Shown here: positions 8,408 through 18,409 of the stretch, in pieces | How positions within the stretch are numbered: the first letter of the stretch is position 1 | How the letters are laid out: each line of letters starts with the position of its first letter | NCBI RefSeq assembly: GCF_007362955.1 | Contig: NZ_CP041696.1 | Location: 3,906,001 to 3,970,000, forward strand | From: Lysinibacillus fusiformis | GTDB lineage: Bacteria > Bacillota > Bacilli > Bacillales_A > Planococcaceae | Direction of reading: 5' to 3' | Length of the DNA stretch: 64,000 nucleotides | Position numbers and translations under genes: made by a program | Notes under the pieces: generated by a model | What the model saw: the letters and a program-made list of their open reading frames with translations, nothing else | Databases searched by the model: none | What the model was told of the DNA's origin: nothing

Positions 8408-8752
8408 TTGAATATAGATACTATGTCTCTTGTGATTTTTGTCATTACTTGGGGCATACCAACTGTTATGGTTGTTAGAGGTTATTTAAAAATGAATCCT
8501 GACGATAAAAAATTAGCCATGCATGATTTTAAGTCCCGGCGTTTTATTTTTACAATTGGATTTATCGTAATAGGATATTTCCTTACACATGTAGGAACGT
8601 TATTTGCCTTAAGCTTCATTCAACTCATTGGTGTTACGTTAATGATTTTAGGCGGAATCTTGTCAATGTTAACTACATGGAAGAAAAGTAAAATCAGCAG
8701 TATATTAATACTTGTTGTATTATCAATCGTAATTTACATAAATGTTTTTTAA
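8408..8752 (+). CDS. Hypothetical small membrane protein
   Basis: The frame can start at GTG 8399, but AGGGGTGAG sits six bases ahead of the TTG at 8408, which I take as the start (114 residues). Helices at about residues 6-24, 46-66, 68-86 and 92-112, with a short charged cytoplasmic loop (KMNPDDKKLAMHDFKSRR). The last 49 bases (8705-8753) recur as a stray copy at 34662-34710. Function unknown. Confidence 0.6.
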   Translation: MNIDTMSLVIFVITWGIPTVMVVRGYLKMNPDDKKLAMHDFKSRRFIFTIGFIVIGYFLTHVGTLFALSFIQLIGVTLMILGGILSMLTTWKKSKISSILILVVLSIVIYINVF

Positions 8753-8753
8753 C
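8705..8753 (+). repeat. End of the 8408 gene, duplicated at 34662-34710
   Basis: TAATACTTGTTGTATTATCAA, three differing bases, then TAATTTACATAAATG and TTTTTTAACT. The second copy at 34662 differs only at those three bases and lies in non-coding sequence. Confidence 0.7.
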
Positions 8754-8794
8754 TTAATTTTTGGTGCTTCGATTGTATAAGAAATTGGAATGAT

Positions 8795-8916
8795 AGCGAA
8801 AGTGCTTAGTCAGTAAGACGCCACCTCAAGTGGAGAGCGGAGAACGAAAACTGACGGTAATAGCACGATTGATTCAACTAACAATCAGCGGGGGCTGAAG
8901 AAAATCCCGCTGATTG
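8795..8916. repeat. Composite inverted-repeat element
   Basis: Outer arms GTGCT..GTCAGT (8802-8814) and ACTGAC..AGCAC (8850-8866) surround a small hairpin (CCAC with GTGG, 8821-8833). A strong hairpin follows at once: CAATCAGCGGG (8882-8892) with CCCGCTGATTG (8906-8916). Between them is TTCAACTAAC, the motif of the other intergenic elements. There is no coding potential. This fills the gap between 8753 and 9078, and the second hairpin could be a terminator. Confidence 0.45.
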
Positions 8917-9078
8917 CAGTTTCACTTTATATTTCAAAGACTTTACGTAAACGTGCCGCAACTATTTATGACCATTTTCATTCATGCGCATCTTAATCAT
9001 CTCTTAAAGAATTAGCTTTTTTCTCGAGGGATCACAACTTTTTCGCATAATTGACATCCATGACGCCCAGTTGTTTCT

Positions 9079-9972
9079 TTACGATTGAATCAGGAAGGTC
9101 TCTCTGGTTAAGTCCAAAAAGGCTTCAATGGCGGGGGACATCCATTTCTCTTCATGCCAAAACATTTGGGTAGCAAAAGATATGGCTGTCAAATCCCATG
9201 GCAATGTAACCAACTCACCACGATTGAGCTCTGCCGCTACGGCCATTTCAGGCAAGATGGCGATGCCCATCCCTATTTTTGCACATTGCTTAATGGCCTC
9301 TGCGCTGTTAAATTCTAATTCCGTAATGTTTCCCATGGCCTTTTGAGAAAGACTTCGTTCAAAAAACATCCGATAGGAGCAGCCCTGCTCCGTCAGCAGG
9401 AAAGTTTCACCATTAAAGTCATCAATCAATAAATTGGTCTGTGAAGCCAACGGATGCTCCGGTGCGACTAATAGATAAAAGAGTTCGTCACGCACTTTTT
9501 CTCCGCAGATTCCTGCTTCTCCCTTCATCTCATCTAGCATAAAAATAATGTCCGCGTTCCCTTCCCGCAAGCTTTGCTTCAGGTTCGGCTTACTGAGAGG
9601 GCGAAACATCAACCGAACCCCCGGATAACGCAAACGAAATCGGCGTAGCACAGCCGGAAGTCGGTATGTACACAGGGTTTCATCCGCACTTATGGTTAGC
9701 GTACCGGTCATTTCGCCAGATTGCTTCACAGCATACTGCGCTTCTTCCAGCTCACACAAGATGTGATCCACATAGCCCAGAAAACTTCTGCCCGCATCGG
9801 TCAGAGCCACCTTTTTCCCAAGTCGGTCCACCAGCTTGACGCCAAGTTCATCCTCCAATGATTTCATCTGCATCGTTACCGTTGAGGGAACGTAGTTCTG
9901 CACTTCCGCTGCGCGGGTAAAGTTGAGCGTAGTAGCAAGGGTATGAAACGTTTTGAGTTGACGCAATTCCAT
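9079..9972 (-). CDS. LysR-family transcriptional regulator
   Basis: 297 residues from the ATG at 9972, chosen because AGGAGG lies nine bases ahead. The N-terminal winged helix-turn-helix is clear (MELRQLKTFHTLATTLNFTRAAE, then VTMQMKSLEDELGVKLVDR), followed by the two-lobed effector domain of LysR proteins. It is divergent from the hydrolase gene at 10107 with a 134-base shared control region, so it probably regulates that gene. Base composition is richer in G+C than the flanks, as in the two following genes, which suggests joint acquisition. The effector is unknown. Confidence 0.9.
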   Translation of the reverse strand: MELRQLKTFHTLATTLNFTRAAEVQNYVPSTVTMQMKSLEDELGVKLVDRLGKKVALTDAGRSFLGYVDHILCELEEAQYAVKQSGEMTGTLTISADETLCTYRLPAVLRRFRLRYPGVRLMFRPLSKPNLKQSLREGNADIIFMLDEMKGEAGICGEKVRDELFYLLVAPEHPLASQTNLLIDDFNGETFLLTEQGCSYRMFFERSLSQKAMGNITELEFNSAEAIKQCAKIGMGIAILPEMAVAAELNRGELVTLPWDLTAISFATQMFWHEEKWMSPAIEAFLDLTRETFLIQS

Positions 9973-10001
9973 ACTGCAAAACCTCCTTATGTTCAAAAAA
10001 A

Positions 10002-10018
10002 ATGAACGTTCTATTCAT
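10002..10018. promoter_or_regulatory. Candidate LysR binding site
   Basis: ATGAA-N7-TTCAT forms an interrupted palindrome in the divergent region between the LysR gene and the hydrolase gene. Its form (T-N11-A within a dyad) is what LysR regulators usually bind, and it is 30 bases from the regulator start. Assignment by position and symmetry only. Confidence 0.4.
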
Positions 10019-10106
10019 AAACGTTTCTTTGACTTAACAATAACATCCTCGTAAAGTAATGACAAGAAAGACAATAAGTCTTTGATGATAGAGAGGAGAT
10101 TTTGAT

Positions 10107-11117
10107 ATGAAAGATTATGAACTGTATGAACTGGGGGATGTGGAGCTGCAATCCGGTGACACTCTACCTAATGCCGTACTCGCATATAAAACCTACGGTA
10201 CGTTGAATGCGGCCAGAAACAATGTGATCGTTTATCCTACTTGGTTTGCAGGACTGCATACCGATAATGAATGGTTGATCGGACCTGGTAAAGCACTGGA
10301 CCCAGAAAAGTATTTTATCATTGTCCCCAATATGCTGGGGAACGGGTTGTCCTCTTCACCGAGCAATACACCACCGCCTTATCACCAGGCACACTTTCCG
10401 CACGTCACTATCTATGATAATGTGCGACTCCAGCATCAACTGGTGACGAAGAAGTTTGGCATTACAAAAATCGCGCTTGTTGTCGGTTGGTCACTTGGTG
10501 CTGTTCAGACCTTCCAATGGGGGGTAAGTTATCCCAATATGGTTGAGCGCATCGCTCCATTCGGAGGAACCGCTAAAACCCAGCCACATGCCAAGGTTGT
10601 ATTCGAGGGAATGATTGCCGCACTTCAAGCCGATGCTGCCTGGAAGGGTGGTTATTACAACGAGCAGCCAAAAGTTGGATTGGCGGCCATGGGACGGATT
10701 TATGCGGCTTGGGGCTTCTCACAGGCTTATTATCTAGAGCAGCTTTACCAGCAAGAGGGCTACCACACCTTGGAAGAATATCTCGTAGATTACTGGGATC
10801 AAGTATTTTTCAGCTTTGACGCCAATAACCTGATTACCATGCTACGCACTGGTATCACCGGAGATATTAGCGCAAACTCGATTTATAACGGCAACTTCGA
10901 GCTTGCATTAAGCAACATTACAGCGAAGGCGCTAGTCATGCCTGGAAGCACAGACCTGTTCTTCCCTCCGCAAGACAACGAATATGAAACCCGACACATG
11001 CCAAACGCCATTTGCCTCCCGATTGAATCCAACTGGGGACATTGCGCGGGCATCGGACAGCATGCACAGGATTCGGAATGTATAGATGAACGTCTCAAGC
11101 GATTCTTGCTCGAATGA
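10107..11117 (+). CDS. Alpha/beta hydrolase of the homoserine O-acetyltransferase (MetX-like) family
   Basis: 336 residues behind GAGAGGAG. The nucleophile elbow GWSLGA near residue 130, the acid in PGSTDLFFP near residue 283 and the histidine in WGHCAG near residue 313 form the catalytic triad of this hydrolase fold. The N-terminal YELGDVELQSG and LAYKTYGTL segments are typical of MetX-like enzymes. It could acylate homoserine or another alcohol, or hydrolyse an ester; no other methionine gene is adjacent, so I do not call it metX. The divergent LysR gene is the likely regulator. One sampled 60-base line has 47% G+C against 33% in a line of the NRPS gene, suggesting transfer. Confidence 0.8.
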   Translation: MKDYELYELGDVELQSGDTLPNAVLAYKTYGTLNAARNNVIVYPTWFAGLHTDNEWLIGPGKALDPEKYFIIVPNMLGNGLSSSPSNTPPPYHQAHFPHVTIYDNVRLQHQLVTKKFGITKIALVVGWSLGAVQTFQWGVSYPNMVERIAPFGGTAKTQPHAKVVFEGMIAALQADAAWKGGYYNEQPKVGLAAMGRIYAAWGFSQAYYLEQLYQQEGYHTLEEYLVDYWDQVFFSFDANNLITMLRTGITGDISANSIYNGNFELALSNITAKALVMPGSTDLFFPPQDNEYETRHMPNAICLPIESNWGHCAGIGQHAQDSECIDERLKRFLLE

Positions 11118-11229
11118 ATAGAAAGCACGCTAGATTTTTCCCTGTCCAGGAAACTGTTTACAGCTATTCAAGGAAGACAAAACCTGACAGGGGAATATAC
11201 TTAACCCACTGGAGAAGGGACAATTTGAA

Positions 11230-12397
11230 TTGAAAAACAACACGATCATCTATATTCTGGCTCTGGCTGTGTTTTTGATAGGGACCATTGAATACATTAT
11301 CACGGGTATCATTGAAATGATTGCCGCGGATTTGGCCGTATCTACTTCTAAAGCTGGACTATTGGTAACTGTATTCGCGCTTGCAGCAGCTATTGTCGCT
11401 CCGATTCTAATCGCCTTAACGATTAATGTAGATCGTAAGAAACTATTATTGATGACACTTGGTATTTTTATAGGCAGTAACGGTCTGATGTTTATAAGTC
11501 CTTTATGAAACCGTTCTATTAGTACGAATTGTTCAGGGAGCTAGTGGAGGAATCGCTACGGTGGTAGCCATGGCAGTAGCTACTCGACTGGTTGAACAAG
11601 AAAGAAGGGGTCGTGCTATCGGCATAATTTTGATGGGTCTCAGCAGTTCCCTTGTGCTGGGCGTTCCGATTGGCACGTTTTTTAGTGAGATTGTTGGCTG
11701 GAGAGTCTTGTTTGTGTTAATAGGTTTATTAAGCATTTTTCCATTCCTTGTTATCCACAAAAAGGTGCCGGTAATCAAGGAAGAAGAAGCGGTTACCCTC
11801 GGAATGCAGCTCTCCATTTTAAATGATTCAAGGATTCTGACAGCTCTGGCAATCACATTGTTTTATATCGGTGGCTATTCTACGCTATCCACGTATATTA
11901 CGCCTTACTTGCAGGCTACATCTTCACTTTCCATAGCCGAAATTAGCGGCGTGCTATTCCTTGCAGGAATTTGTAGCTTTGTTGGCTCAAGAATGGGCGG
12001 ACAATTGGCAGATGCAAAAGGGTCAACATTTACAATTTGTCTCGGACTCCTGTTCCAAGGAGCAACCCTTATTTTATTTGCTCTTTCTTATGGCAATCTC
12101 TTGTTCTTGATAGTGGTGCTCATGATTTTTATGTTGGCAACCTGGAGTATCTCTCCTGCCCAACAACTATACCTGGTCACTTTGGTACCCCGAAATCCTG
12201 ATATAGCGTTGAGTGTCAATACATCCTTCATACAATTTGGCTTTGCATTAGGATCTGGGTTAGGTGGGTTTGTCATCAGCCGTTCATCCATTCTGTATAT
12301 AAATTGGCTTGGCCTTGGTGCTGTGTGTATCGCTCTCCTTCTTGCCATCTCGCTATTCACAAAAATGAGCAATACGATGGTAACGAAAGAAAAATAA
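11230..12397 (+). pseudogene. MFS drug or sugar efflux transporter, frameshifted
   Basis: A TTG start behind GGAGAAGGG opens a major facilitator protein (helix 1 IYILALAVFLIGTIEY, motif-A-like loop TINVDRKKLL). The frame stops at TGA 11506. One frame over, from about 11504, the sequence continues YETVLLVRIVQGASGG and runs to 12397. The two parts join into a normal protein of about 390 residues with twelve helices, so a single indel lies near 11500-11508. The family resembles AraJ/CmlA-type exporters. Same G+C-rich block as the LysR and hydrolase genes. Either a true pseudogene or a sequencing error. Confidence 0.8.
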
Positions 12398-12468
12398 CAT
12401 GGACACAGGGTCAGAGGTTAGGTTAGAAATTGAGAGGCGGTCTTAGTATACTCCTACAACCGTGAACA

Positions 12469-12546
12469 ATGCCACATCTAATATTAGACAGGCTTAAAAG
12501 CCACCTGGAGATGGTTAAAGAGCAACAAGAAATTTTTGTGAAATAA
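12469..12546 (+). pseudogene. Short coding remnant (25 codons)
   Basis: The frame MPHLILDRLKSHLEMVKEQQ ending IFVK looks like the C-terminal coiled-coil helix of a regulator such as a MerR protein. There is no ribosome site and a stop lies just upstream. Probably the tail of a lost gene. Confidence 0.3.
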
Positions 12547-12595
12547 TGTTAATGTATGAGTGGGTAAAGAAGACATTATATGAGGAGGAGGAAAA

Positions 12596-12832
12596 GTGAA
12601 ACAATATAAGGTTTTAGGTGTCGTACTTATAATTATATCAGGATTAATTTATTCGTTAGAACGTGGATTTTCGATGCTGTCTACCAGTATGATTAGGGCG
12701 GGATTTTTCTCGGGAGGAATGACGGGGGAAGTACCAGAGGTAGAGGTAAATACTTTTTTCAGTAATTTTTATGTACCATTGTTTCTCATAGTCGGTTTAA
12801 TGCTCGTCATATATGGCTTTTTGAAGAAGTAA
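12596..12832 (+). CDS. Hypothetical two-helix membrane protein
   Basis: 78 residues from a GTG behind GAGGAGGAGGAAAA, a very strong ribosome site. Hydrophobic helices at about residues 5-22 and 57-75 flank a loop with GGMTGEVPEVEVN. The C-terminus is FLKK. No family recognised. A 13-bp perfect hairpin at 12863-12893 ends the unit, so this is a compact single-gene transcript. Confidence 0.7.
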   Translation: MKQYKVLGVVLIIISGLIYSLERGFSMLSTSMIRAGFFSGGMTGEVPEVEVNTFFSNFYVPLFLIVGLMLVIYGFLKK

Positions 12833-12862
12833 CGATACTCAAATAATGGCATGCAAGCGTTG

Positions 12863-12893
12863 GAAAGCAGTTGTCTCAAGGACAACTGCTTTC
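12863..12893 (+). terminator. 13-bp perfect hairpin after the 12596 gene
   Basis: GAAAGCAGTTGTC pairs exactly with GACAACTGCTTTC around TCAAG. ATTAACTATCGGTGTAG follows, a degenerate form of the recurring CTAACGGTGCAG motif. The T-run is weak. The rest of the gap to 13165 holds a decayed frame reading NEEIVAILNEMNTMVK (13053-13169) that resembles a small sigma-like protein. Confidence 0.6.
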
Positions 12894-13165
12894 ATTAACT
12901 ATCGGTGTAGTATAGTTTAATAAATTTATACAAATTCGAGGTCTATGCATCCTTAAATAAAGAAGAAATATTCAAAGAAAATCTCCAATAAAAGAGTGAT
13001 ATCCACTTAACACATTAAATGAATTACTGAACGAAGCCATAAAAAAGGTGATAATGAGGAGATTGTAGCGATTTTAAATGAGATGAACACGATGGTGAAA
13101 ATTAGGGACGGCATCCTACTTCATTTGTTTCCAAAGAAGCAGGAGAACCGTCTTATTCCACCTAA

Positions 13166-14476
13166 TTAGTTCATACAAACTTCCAATTCTTTAATAAATA
13201 AATCTAAAAAGTGTTCGACATCTTTTTTGCGATTGAGTGGTTCGTAGTAGCTAATTGTTATTGTTATTGCCTTATTATACGTGCCAAAGGCAAATATTAA
13301 GCCAGGTGTAAATGCTGCTGGTGATACGATATACAGATCATTTATTGCGACATTGCCAAATTTTAATGGATAATCCGCAATAATCCCCATATTTGAAAAG
13401 AGTGGAGAGGACTTTCCACTTTCATGTCCTTTTTGCTTTGCATTCCGTAAAAACATTTCTACGTCTTGATAGCGCATGCCTCTCATTATTTCCATACCTG
13501 CTGCATTATGGATACCGGGATTGTCATTTTTCAGGATGTTCATTGCCTCTGAAACTCTAGCTAAGGTTGATTCGAAGTCTTCACCTGAATACCTGGCAAC
13601 CCTAGTATTGATAGCACCAGATAAATTACAAATGGTCTCTGCCTTTTTAGTGGGAAGGTATTTCCTTAAATCAACGGTTGCGGTCAATTCCATCGGTTCT
13701 TCATTTGGTGGAGAAACCATTTCAAACATGGCTCTATAAAAGGCTGTTAGCATAAGATCATTAATCGTTTTTCCATTTATTTTGGAATAGGAATACAATG
13801 ATGAGAAAGCTGTGGCATCCAATTTTCTCATTGCAATTTGCAATGATTCTTTATTACCTGGATAGTTTGGAAATGCCCAGGTTGGCTTTGAAGCAATCCG
13901 TTGAGGGTTCCAAGCTGTTCTAATATCGTCAATACCTAATGCCTGATAGACTTTACTTGCATCCCGATGAGTTGATAGGTTTTGAGCTTGAGTATAATCC
14001 TTATCTTGAACTAAATGACTATAGATACTCGCAAGAAGATGAATATAGTCCTTTGCACCTGCTGCATCGCTACATGCATGATTAATCACAAGACATAAAG
14101 TATCAGATTCTTGAGAACGGATAATCCTTGCATGAAGCAGCTGTTCTTGTGGTTCGATAGGATTGGATAAGAAGGTATGAATGGCCTCGTCTTTATTCTG
14201 TTTTTCTTCAAATAAGCACCATGTTAATTGATTGATATCCTCATATCTTTTCCAGTATGCATTTTGGGGATCTTCAACAAAACGGCAGCCAAGAATAGGT
14301 TCGGCATCTATGGATTGTCTTATCGCTTTTTGCATTAGCTCTACATCAATCCTACTCTCAAATTCAAGAATAACTTTGAGTTGTATATCAGAAGTATAAT
14401 AGCCTGCTATATGGTTTGCCCAATCCTGTCCACTCGCAGTGATTTCAGTAGGTGAGGATACAGTAGTTAATAACAT
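13166..14476 (-). CDS. Stand-alone condensation-fold acyltransferase (PapA/AATase-like)
   Basis: 436 residues from the ATG at 14476, chosen because AAGGGG lies nine bases upstream. The fold is that of NRPS condensation domains and PapA-type acyltransferases: the active-site motif HxxxD is H133-D137 in INHACSDAAG, and the C-lobe has MELTATVDLRKYLP and the SNMGIIADYP segment. The usual second histidine and final glycine of HHxxxDG are replaced, as in several free acyltransferases. It would move an acyl group from CoA or a carrier protein to a hydroxyl or amine. It is divergent from the exporter and NRPS genes that start at 15127 and is the natural tailoring acyltransferase of that locus, though it could be independent. 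Confidence 0.75.
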   Translation of the reverse strand: MLLTTVSSPTEITASGQDWANHIAGYYTSDIQLKVILEFESRIDVELMQKAIRQSIDAEPILGCRFVEDPQNAYWKRYEDINQLTWCLFEEKQNKDEAIHTFLSNPIEPQEQLLHARIIRSQESDTLCLVINHACSDAAGAKDYIHLLASIYSHLVQDKDYTQAQNLSTHRDASKVYQALGIDDIRTAWNPQRIASKPTWAFPNYPGNKESLQIAMRKLDATAFSSLYSYSKINGKTINDLMLTAFYRAMFEMVSPPNEEPMELTATVDLRKYLPTKKAETICNLSGAINTRVARYSGEDFESTLARVSEAMNILKNDNPGIHNAAGMEIMRGMRYQDVEMFLRNAKQKGHESGKSSPLFSNMGIIADYPLKFGNVAINDLYIVSPAAFTPGLIFAFGTYNKAITITISYYEPLNRKKDVEHFLDLFIKELEVCMN

Positions 14477-14525
14477 ATTAATTGCCCCTTTATAAAAAAT
14501 TTCGTTCCACATTTACAAAATACAT

Positions 14526-14553
14526 AATATATCATATTGTAATTCCAAATCAA
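14526..14553 (-). promoter_or_regulatory. Putative promoter of the acyltransferase gene
   Basis: On the minus strand TTGATT (14548-14553), a 16-base spacer and TATATT (14526-14531) preceded by TGA, an extended -10. It lies 50 bases ahead of the 14476 start. The rest of the 650-base gap to 15127 is A+T rich and holds no convincing gene. Confidence 0.45.
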
Positions 14554-15126
14554 TCTTTTTATGTAAAATAATTCAAATTCCCCTGTTGACCATTCTTAAA
14601 GAAGATTCAATCTACTCTTTAACTGAACTAATCACTGTAGCTTAATATAGGACTTCCTCATTTCTAAAAATATCTAATTAAGATAGAACAATATTCTATG
14701 TTCTAGTTGTTGTCATGTCTTTCGTTTTCCCAGATTTTAAACGGTATTTAGTGAACTAAATGTACTAATGAAGACAGTATTATTATAACAAAACATATGC
14801 TGGAATATTATTTAATATATGTTAATTATTATAGTTATATATATCTATTTACAATCATTGGAAAAGTTGGTAAATTAATTACTGATTTTGGTTTTCTATT
14901 TCACCATAAATATACAGAGTCCATGATTGTTCTTTTACTATCCTCGGAAAAGGCACTAATCGTGTCAGTTTATCGGAGACAAGCATAAGCTGGAATTTTG
15001 GTTAGTAGTACTGTTAGGTATATCTTTTTTTACTATCGATTTCAGAAAGGGGGGAGATCCTAGCGAGATAGTTGAATATGTCGTTTTAAGTATTTACATA
15101 TGAACATACGATGAGGAGGAAGATAT

Positions 15127-17418
15127 TTGAGTCATTTATTAGGCCGTTTTGGAGGATTTGTAGCTCGAACACGCTGGATCATCATTATTGGTTGGATTGT
15201 ATTGTTAGTAGTTGGTGCTGCACTAAAGGGTGATGTAGCGACAAAACTGTCAGGGGGTGGTGGGGATGTACCGGGCTCCCATTCTTCAATCGTTGTTGAA
15301 GAGTTTACGAAAGAGTATGAATCTCGTGTAGATGCTTCACTCTTATTAGTAGTCTCAGATAAACAGAAGGAAGTAGATTCCCAAGAGTATCAAGACAATC
15401 TTAAAGCTGCTACTGATAAATTGAAGGAAGAAAAAATAGTAAAAGACGTTATCACTATGTTAGATGTGCCAGAAGAAGAACGTGCAAAAATGATAGGGGA
15501 AAATGGTAAAACAAGTATTTCAATTGTTAAATTAAATGTTGATGATGAAGAAGCATCAACATTGTTACCTGAAATTCAGGAAAAATATGGGGAATACGTT
15601 AAAACGTTAGGGATAGAAGCCAATCTTGTTGGAACAGCTGCTGTGTTGGGAGATTTATCAACATTTAGTAAAGAAGGCTTAGTGAAAGCTGAATTGATTG
15701 TATTGCCCTTAATTTTTATTATTTTGTTTATTGTATTTCGTAGCTTTATGGCTTCGTTAATCCCGTTTATCGTAACAGTGGTTTCTGTAGTCGGAGCAAT
15801 GAATGTTATTGGGATAGTGGCAACCTATGTAGAAATCTCAGTGTTCGTAACAAATGCTGCTGTGATGCTTGGACTGGGTGTTGCAATTGACTATTCATTG
15901 TTTATGGTAAATCGTTTCCGTATAGAATTAGTGAAGGAAAATGATGTAAAAGCTGCTGTACGAAAAATGATGTATACAACGGGGCATACCGTATTATTCT
16001 CTGGCATTACAGTAATTGCAGCGATGTCTGTTCTATTCATCGTTAATGTGCCAGCAATTAAAGCATTAGCTTTTGGTTCTATTACAGTTGTATGTATTGC
16101 AGTGCTTTCGACGTTAACTTTATTACCAGCTATCTTAATGATATTAGGTCACCGAATTAATTGGGGAAGCATTAAATGGTTGTCTAAGTCCGAAAATGGA
16201 CCGTCTAAAAACTGGGTAAAATGGTCAAACATAGTAATGAAGAGACCGGCATTATTTGTCCTCATTTCTTTAATTGTTTTAATTGCACTTGCGATTCCTT
16301 CAATACAATTAAAATTGTTTACTCCAGATGTCACTGTTCTTCCAAAGGAATCATCTGTTAGACAAGGATTTGAACAGCTGCAAGAGTCATTTGGGGAAGG
16401 AAGATTAAGCCCACAATATGTGTTGCTAAAGACAGAGGGAGACGTTTTGTCAGAAGAAAACCAAGTATTCGCATTTGAATTTATTGAACGTTTGAAGGAC
16501 AAGGAAGAGGTAACTGAAGTAAATTCAATGTTAAACATCTTGAATGGTGTTCAACCTGAACAGGTTGAGAGTCTTGTTTCGTCAGATCAGCTTCCTAATA
16601 AAGCCAAGCAGGAGCTTAGTAAATATATAGGAAATGACAAAAAGTCCATGGTCATTGAGTATTATGCTAGAGAAACTGCCGCTACCGAGGAGACACGTTC
16701 ATTGGTTCAATCACTACGCGAGGAGAAAGTATTAGGCTTGAATCCTCCGGAAGGGATGAGTGTTTATACGGGTGGGGAAACAGCTGCAAGCTTAGATAAT
16801 AACCAAGAAATTTTTGATAGCCTACTCCCTTCTATTCTAATGATGTTGATTCTTATTTTTATTATTCTAATGGTGACCTTTAAAAGCATCCTTATCCCTC
16901 TTAAAGCGATCATTCTGAATTTACTATCGGTCAGTGCCACATATGGAATTGTCGTGTTAATTTTCGTTAATGGCTATGGTGCTGAAATATTAGGAGTTGA
17001 AAGCATTGGTAATATAGTAAGCTTTGTCCCGATGCTTTTATTAGCATTACTTTTTGGATTAAGTACAGATTATGAAGTATTCCTGTTAGGGAGAATACAA
17101 GAAGAATACCGACTTACAAACAACAATGAACATAGTATCTCTATCGGATTACAACAAACAGGTCCATTAATTACAGGGGCTGCCATTTTAATGATTGCTG
17201 TATTTACAGGCTTTGCATTTTCCGGAATACTTCCTATTCAAGCGTTGGGAGTTGGTTTGGCAGTGGGTGTTTTAATCGATGCGACAATTGTCCGCATGAT
17301 TTTAGTTCCTGCGACAATGAAGCTACTAGGGAAATGGAATTGGTGGTTCCCTAAGTTTAAGTGGTTCCCTATGTTTAAAAAGACTTCTGAAAATAAGAAT
17401 TTCATAGAAAAAACTTAG
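15127..17418 (+). CDS. MMPL-family (RND) transporter
   Basis: 763 residues from a TTG behind GAGGAGGAAGATA. It has the typical duplicated plan: helix 1 (WIIIIGWIVLLVVGA), a large extracytoplasmic domain, five helices, then the same again. The proton-relay motifs are GVAIDYSLF near residue 255 and GLSTDYEVF near residue 640, matching the G-x3-D-Y pattern of MmpL/YdfJ proteins. MmpL proteins export lipids and lipopeptides across the cytoplasmic membrane. Here it is the first gene of the biosynthetic operon, followed 127 bases later by the thioesterase, so it most likely exports the product or a precursor and may give self-protection. Confidence 0.9.
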   Translation: MSHLLGRFGGFVARTRWIIIIGWIVLLVVGAALKGDVATKLSGGGGDVPGSHSSIVVEEFTKEYESRVDASLLLVVSDKQKEVDSQEYQDNLKAATDKLKEEKIVKDVITMLDVPEEERAKMIGENGKTSISIVKLNVDDEEASTLLPEIQEKYGEYVKTLGIEANLVGTAAVLGDLSTFSKEGLVKAELIVLPLIFIILFIVFRSFMASLIPFIVTVVSVVGAMNVIGIVATYVEISVFVTNAAVMLGLGVAIDYSLFMVNRFRIELVKENDVKAAVRKMMYTTGHTVLFSGITVIAAMSVLFIVNVPAIKALAFGSITVVCIAVLSTLTLLPAILMILGHRINWGSIKWLSKSENGPSKNWVKWSNIVMKRPALFVLISLIVLIALAIPSIQLKLFTPDVTVLPKESSVRQGFEQLQESFGEGRLSPQYVLLKTEGDVLSEENQVFAFEFIERLKDKEEVTEVNSMLNILNGVQPEQVESLVSSDQLPNKAKQELSKYIGNDKKSMVIEYYARETAATEETRSLVQSLREEKVLGLNPPEGMSVYTGGETAASLDNNQEIFDSLLPSILMMLILIFIILMVTFKSILIPLKAIILNLLSVSATYGIVVLIFVNGYGAEILGVESIGNIVSFVPMLLLALLFGLSTDYEVFLLGRIQEEYRLTNNNEHSISIGLQQTGPLITGAAILMIAVFTGFAFSGILPIQALGVGLAVGVLIDATIVRMILVPATMKLLGKWNWWFPKFKWFPMFKKTSENKNFIEKT

Positions 17419-17545
17419 AAAACAATGGCTCACAAAGGTTATTCATCTTTCGGATAACATTGTGTGAAGCATACAAGAAACTAGGATTTTGATGAATATA
17501 AAAATAATGATTTTTAACTTTTTGAGGTGAAACACTATTAAAAAA

Positions 17546-18280
17546 ATGACGTTGTTTTGTTTTTCTTACGCCGGTGGAACTGCAACACTTTATTTAAAGT
17601 GGCAGAGATATATTCATCGCTATATTCATCTATACCCACTCGAAATTCCAGGGCGAGGTACTAGGGTAAATGAATCATTATGCTACTCAGTTGAAGATAT
17701 TGTGGATGATGTTTATCGAAAAATAAGCGCAATCGTTGATGATGGAGAATACGCAATATTTGGGTATAGCATGGGGAGCTTAATCGGCTTTGAACTTTGT
17801 AGAAAATTAAAAGAGAATGGTCATAAAATGCCAGTGCATTTATTTACAGCAGCGTTAATGTCCCCGAACCTTATTGAAAAAAGGAAAACTATAAGCACAT
17901 TATCGAATGAGGATTTTCAACAAGAGCTTATCAAATACAATGGATTTCCTAATGAAATTATTGAAAACAAAGCAATAATGGATTTTTATCTACCTATATT
18001 GAAAGCAGATTTTGAGGCAATTGAAACGTATACGTATAGAAAAAATGAACGCACAATTGACGTAGATATTACGACTTTATATGGGAAAGACGATACGATC
18101 CAATTGGAAGAAATACATGAATGGGCGAAGGTAACAACGGGAACACATGATACTTACGAGATGATGGGTGATCATTTTTTTATTCTTTCTGAAGTAGAGA
18201 GGATAAGTGACATTATCAATAAAACGTTATCGAGAGAAGTAAACACCCTCACTGAATCATCTTACATGATTCAGCAATAG
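17546..18280 (+). CDS. Type II thioesterase
   Basis: 244 residues, the usual length for the external thioesterases of NRPS and PKS clusters. Catalytic Ser75 is in FGYSMGS, the acid in YGKDDTI near residue 182 and His210 in MGDHFFI. It hydrolyses wrong or stalled acyl groups from carrier proteins. The annotated ATG at 17546 is 15 bases from GAGGTGA; an in-frame ATT at 17537 has ideal spacing, so a rare ATT start reading MKKM is possible. A short hairpin overlaps the stop region (18253-18273). Next gene starts 129 bases later. Confidence 0.88.
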   Translation: MTLFCFSYAGGTATLYLKWQRYIHRYIHLYPLEIPGRGTRVNESLCYSVEDIVDDVYRKISAIVDDGEYAIFGYSMGSLIGFELCRKLKENGHKMPVHLFTAALMSPNLIEKRKTISTLSNEDFQQELIKYNGFPNEIIENKAIMDFYLPILKADFEAIETYTYRKNERTIDVDITTLYGKDDTIQLEEIHEWAKVTTGTHDTYEMMGDHFFILSEVERISDIINKTLSREVNTLTESSYMIQQ

Positions 18281-18409
18281 TCCCCATAAGTGATGGGATA
18301 AACGCAATAAGCATTGGCAATTTATTTGAGCTAAGAGCTTTACTTTTTAGTTCGAAAAACGGGTGTAAATACGTCAAAGTTACTAATAATTGTTTAAAGG
18401 AGGATGAAA

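Noticed and set aside
14797..14988. 63-codon plus-strand ORF between the acyltransferase and MMPL genes
   Set aside because: No ribosome site, extreme A+T and Tyr/Ile-rich content typical of chance frames in A+T-rich intergenic DNA.
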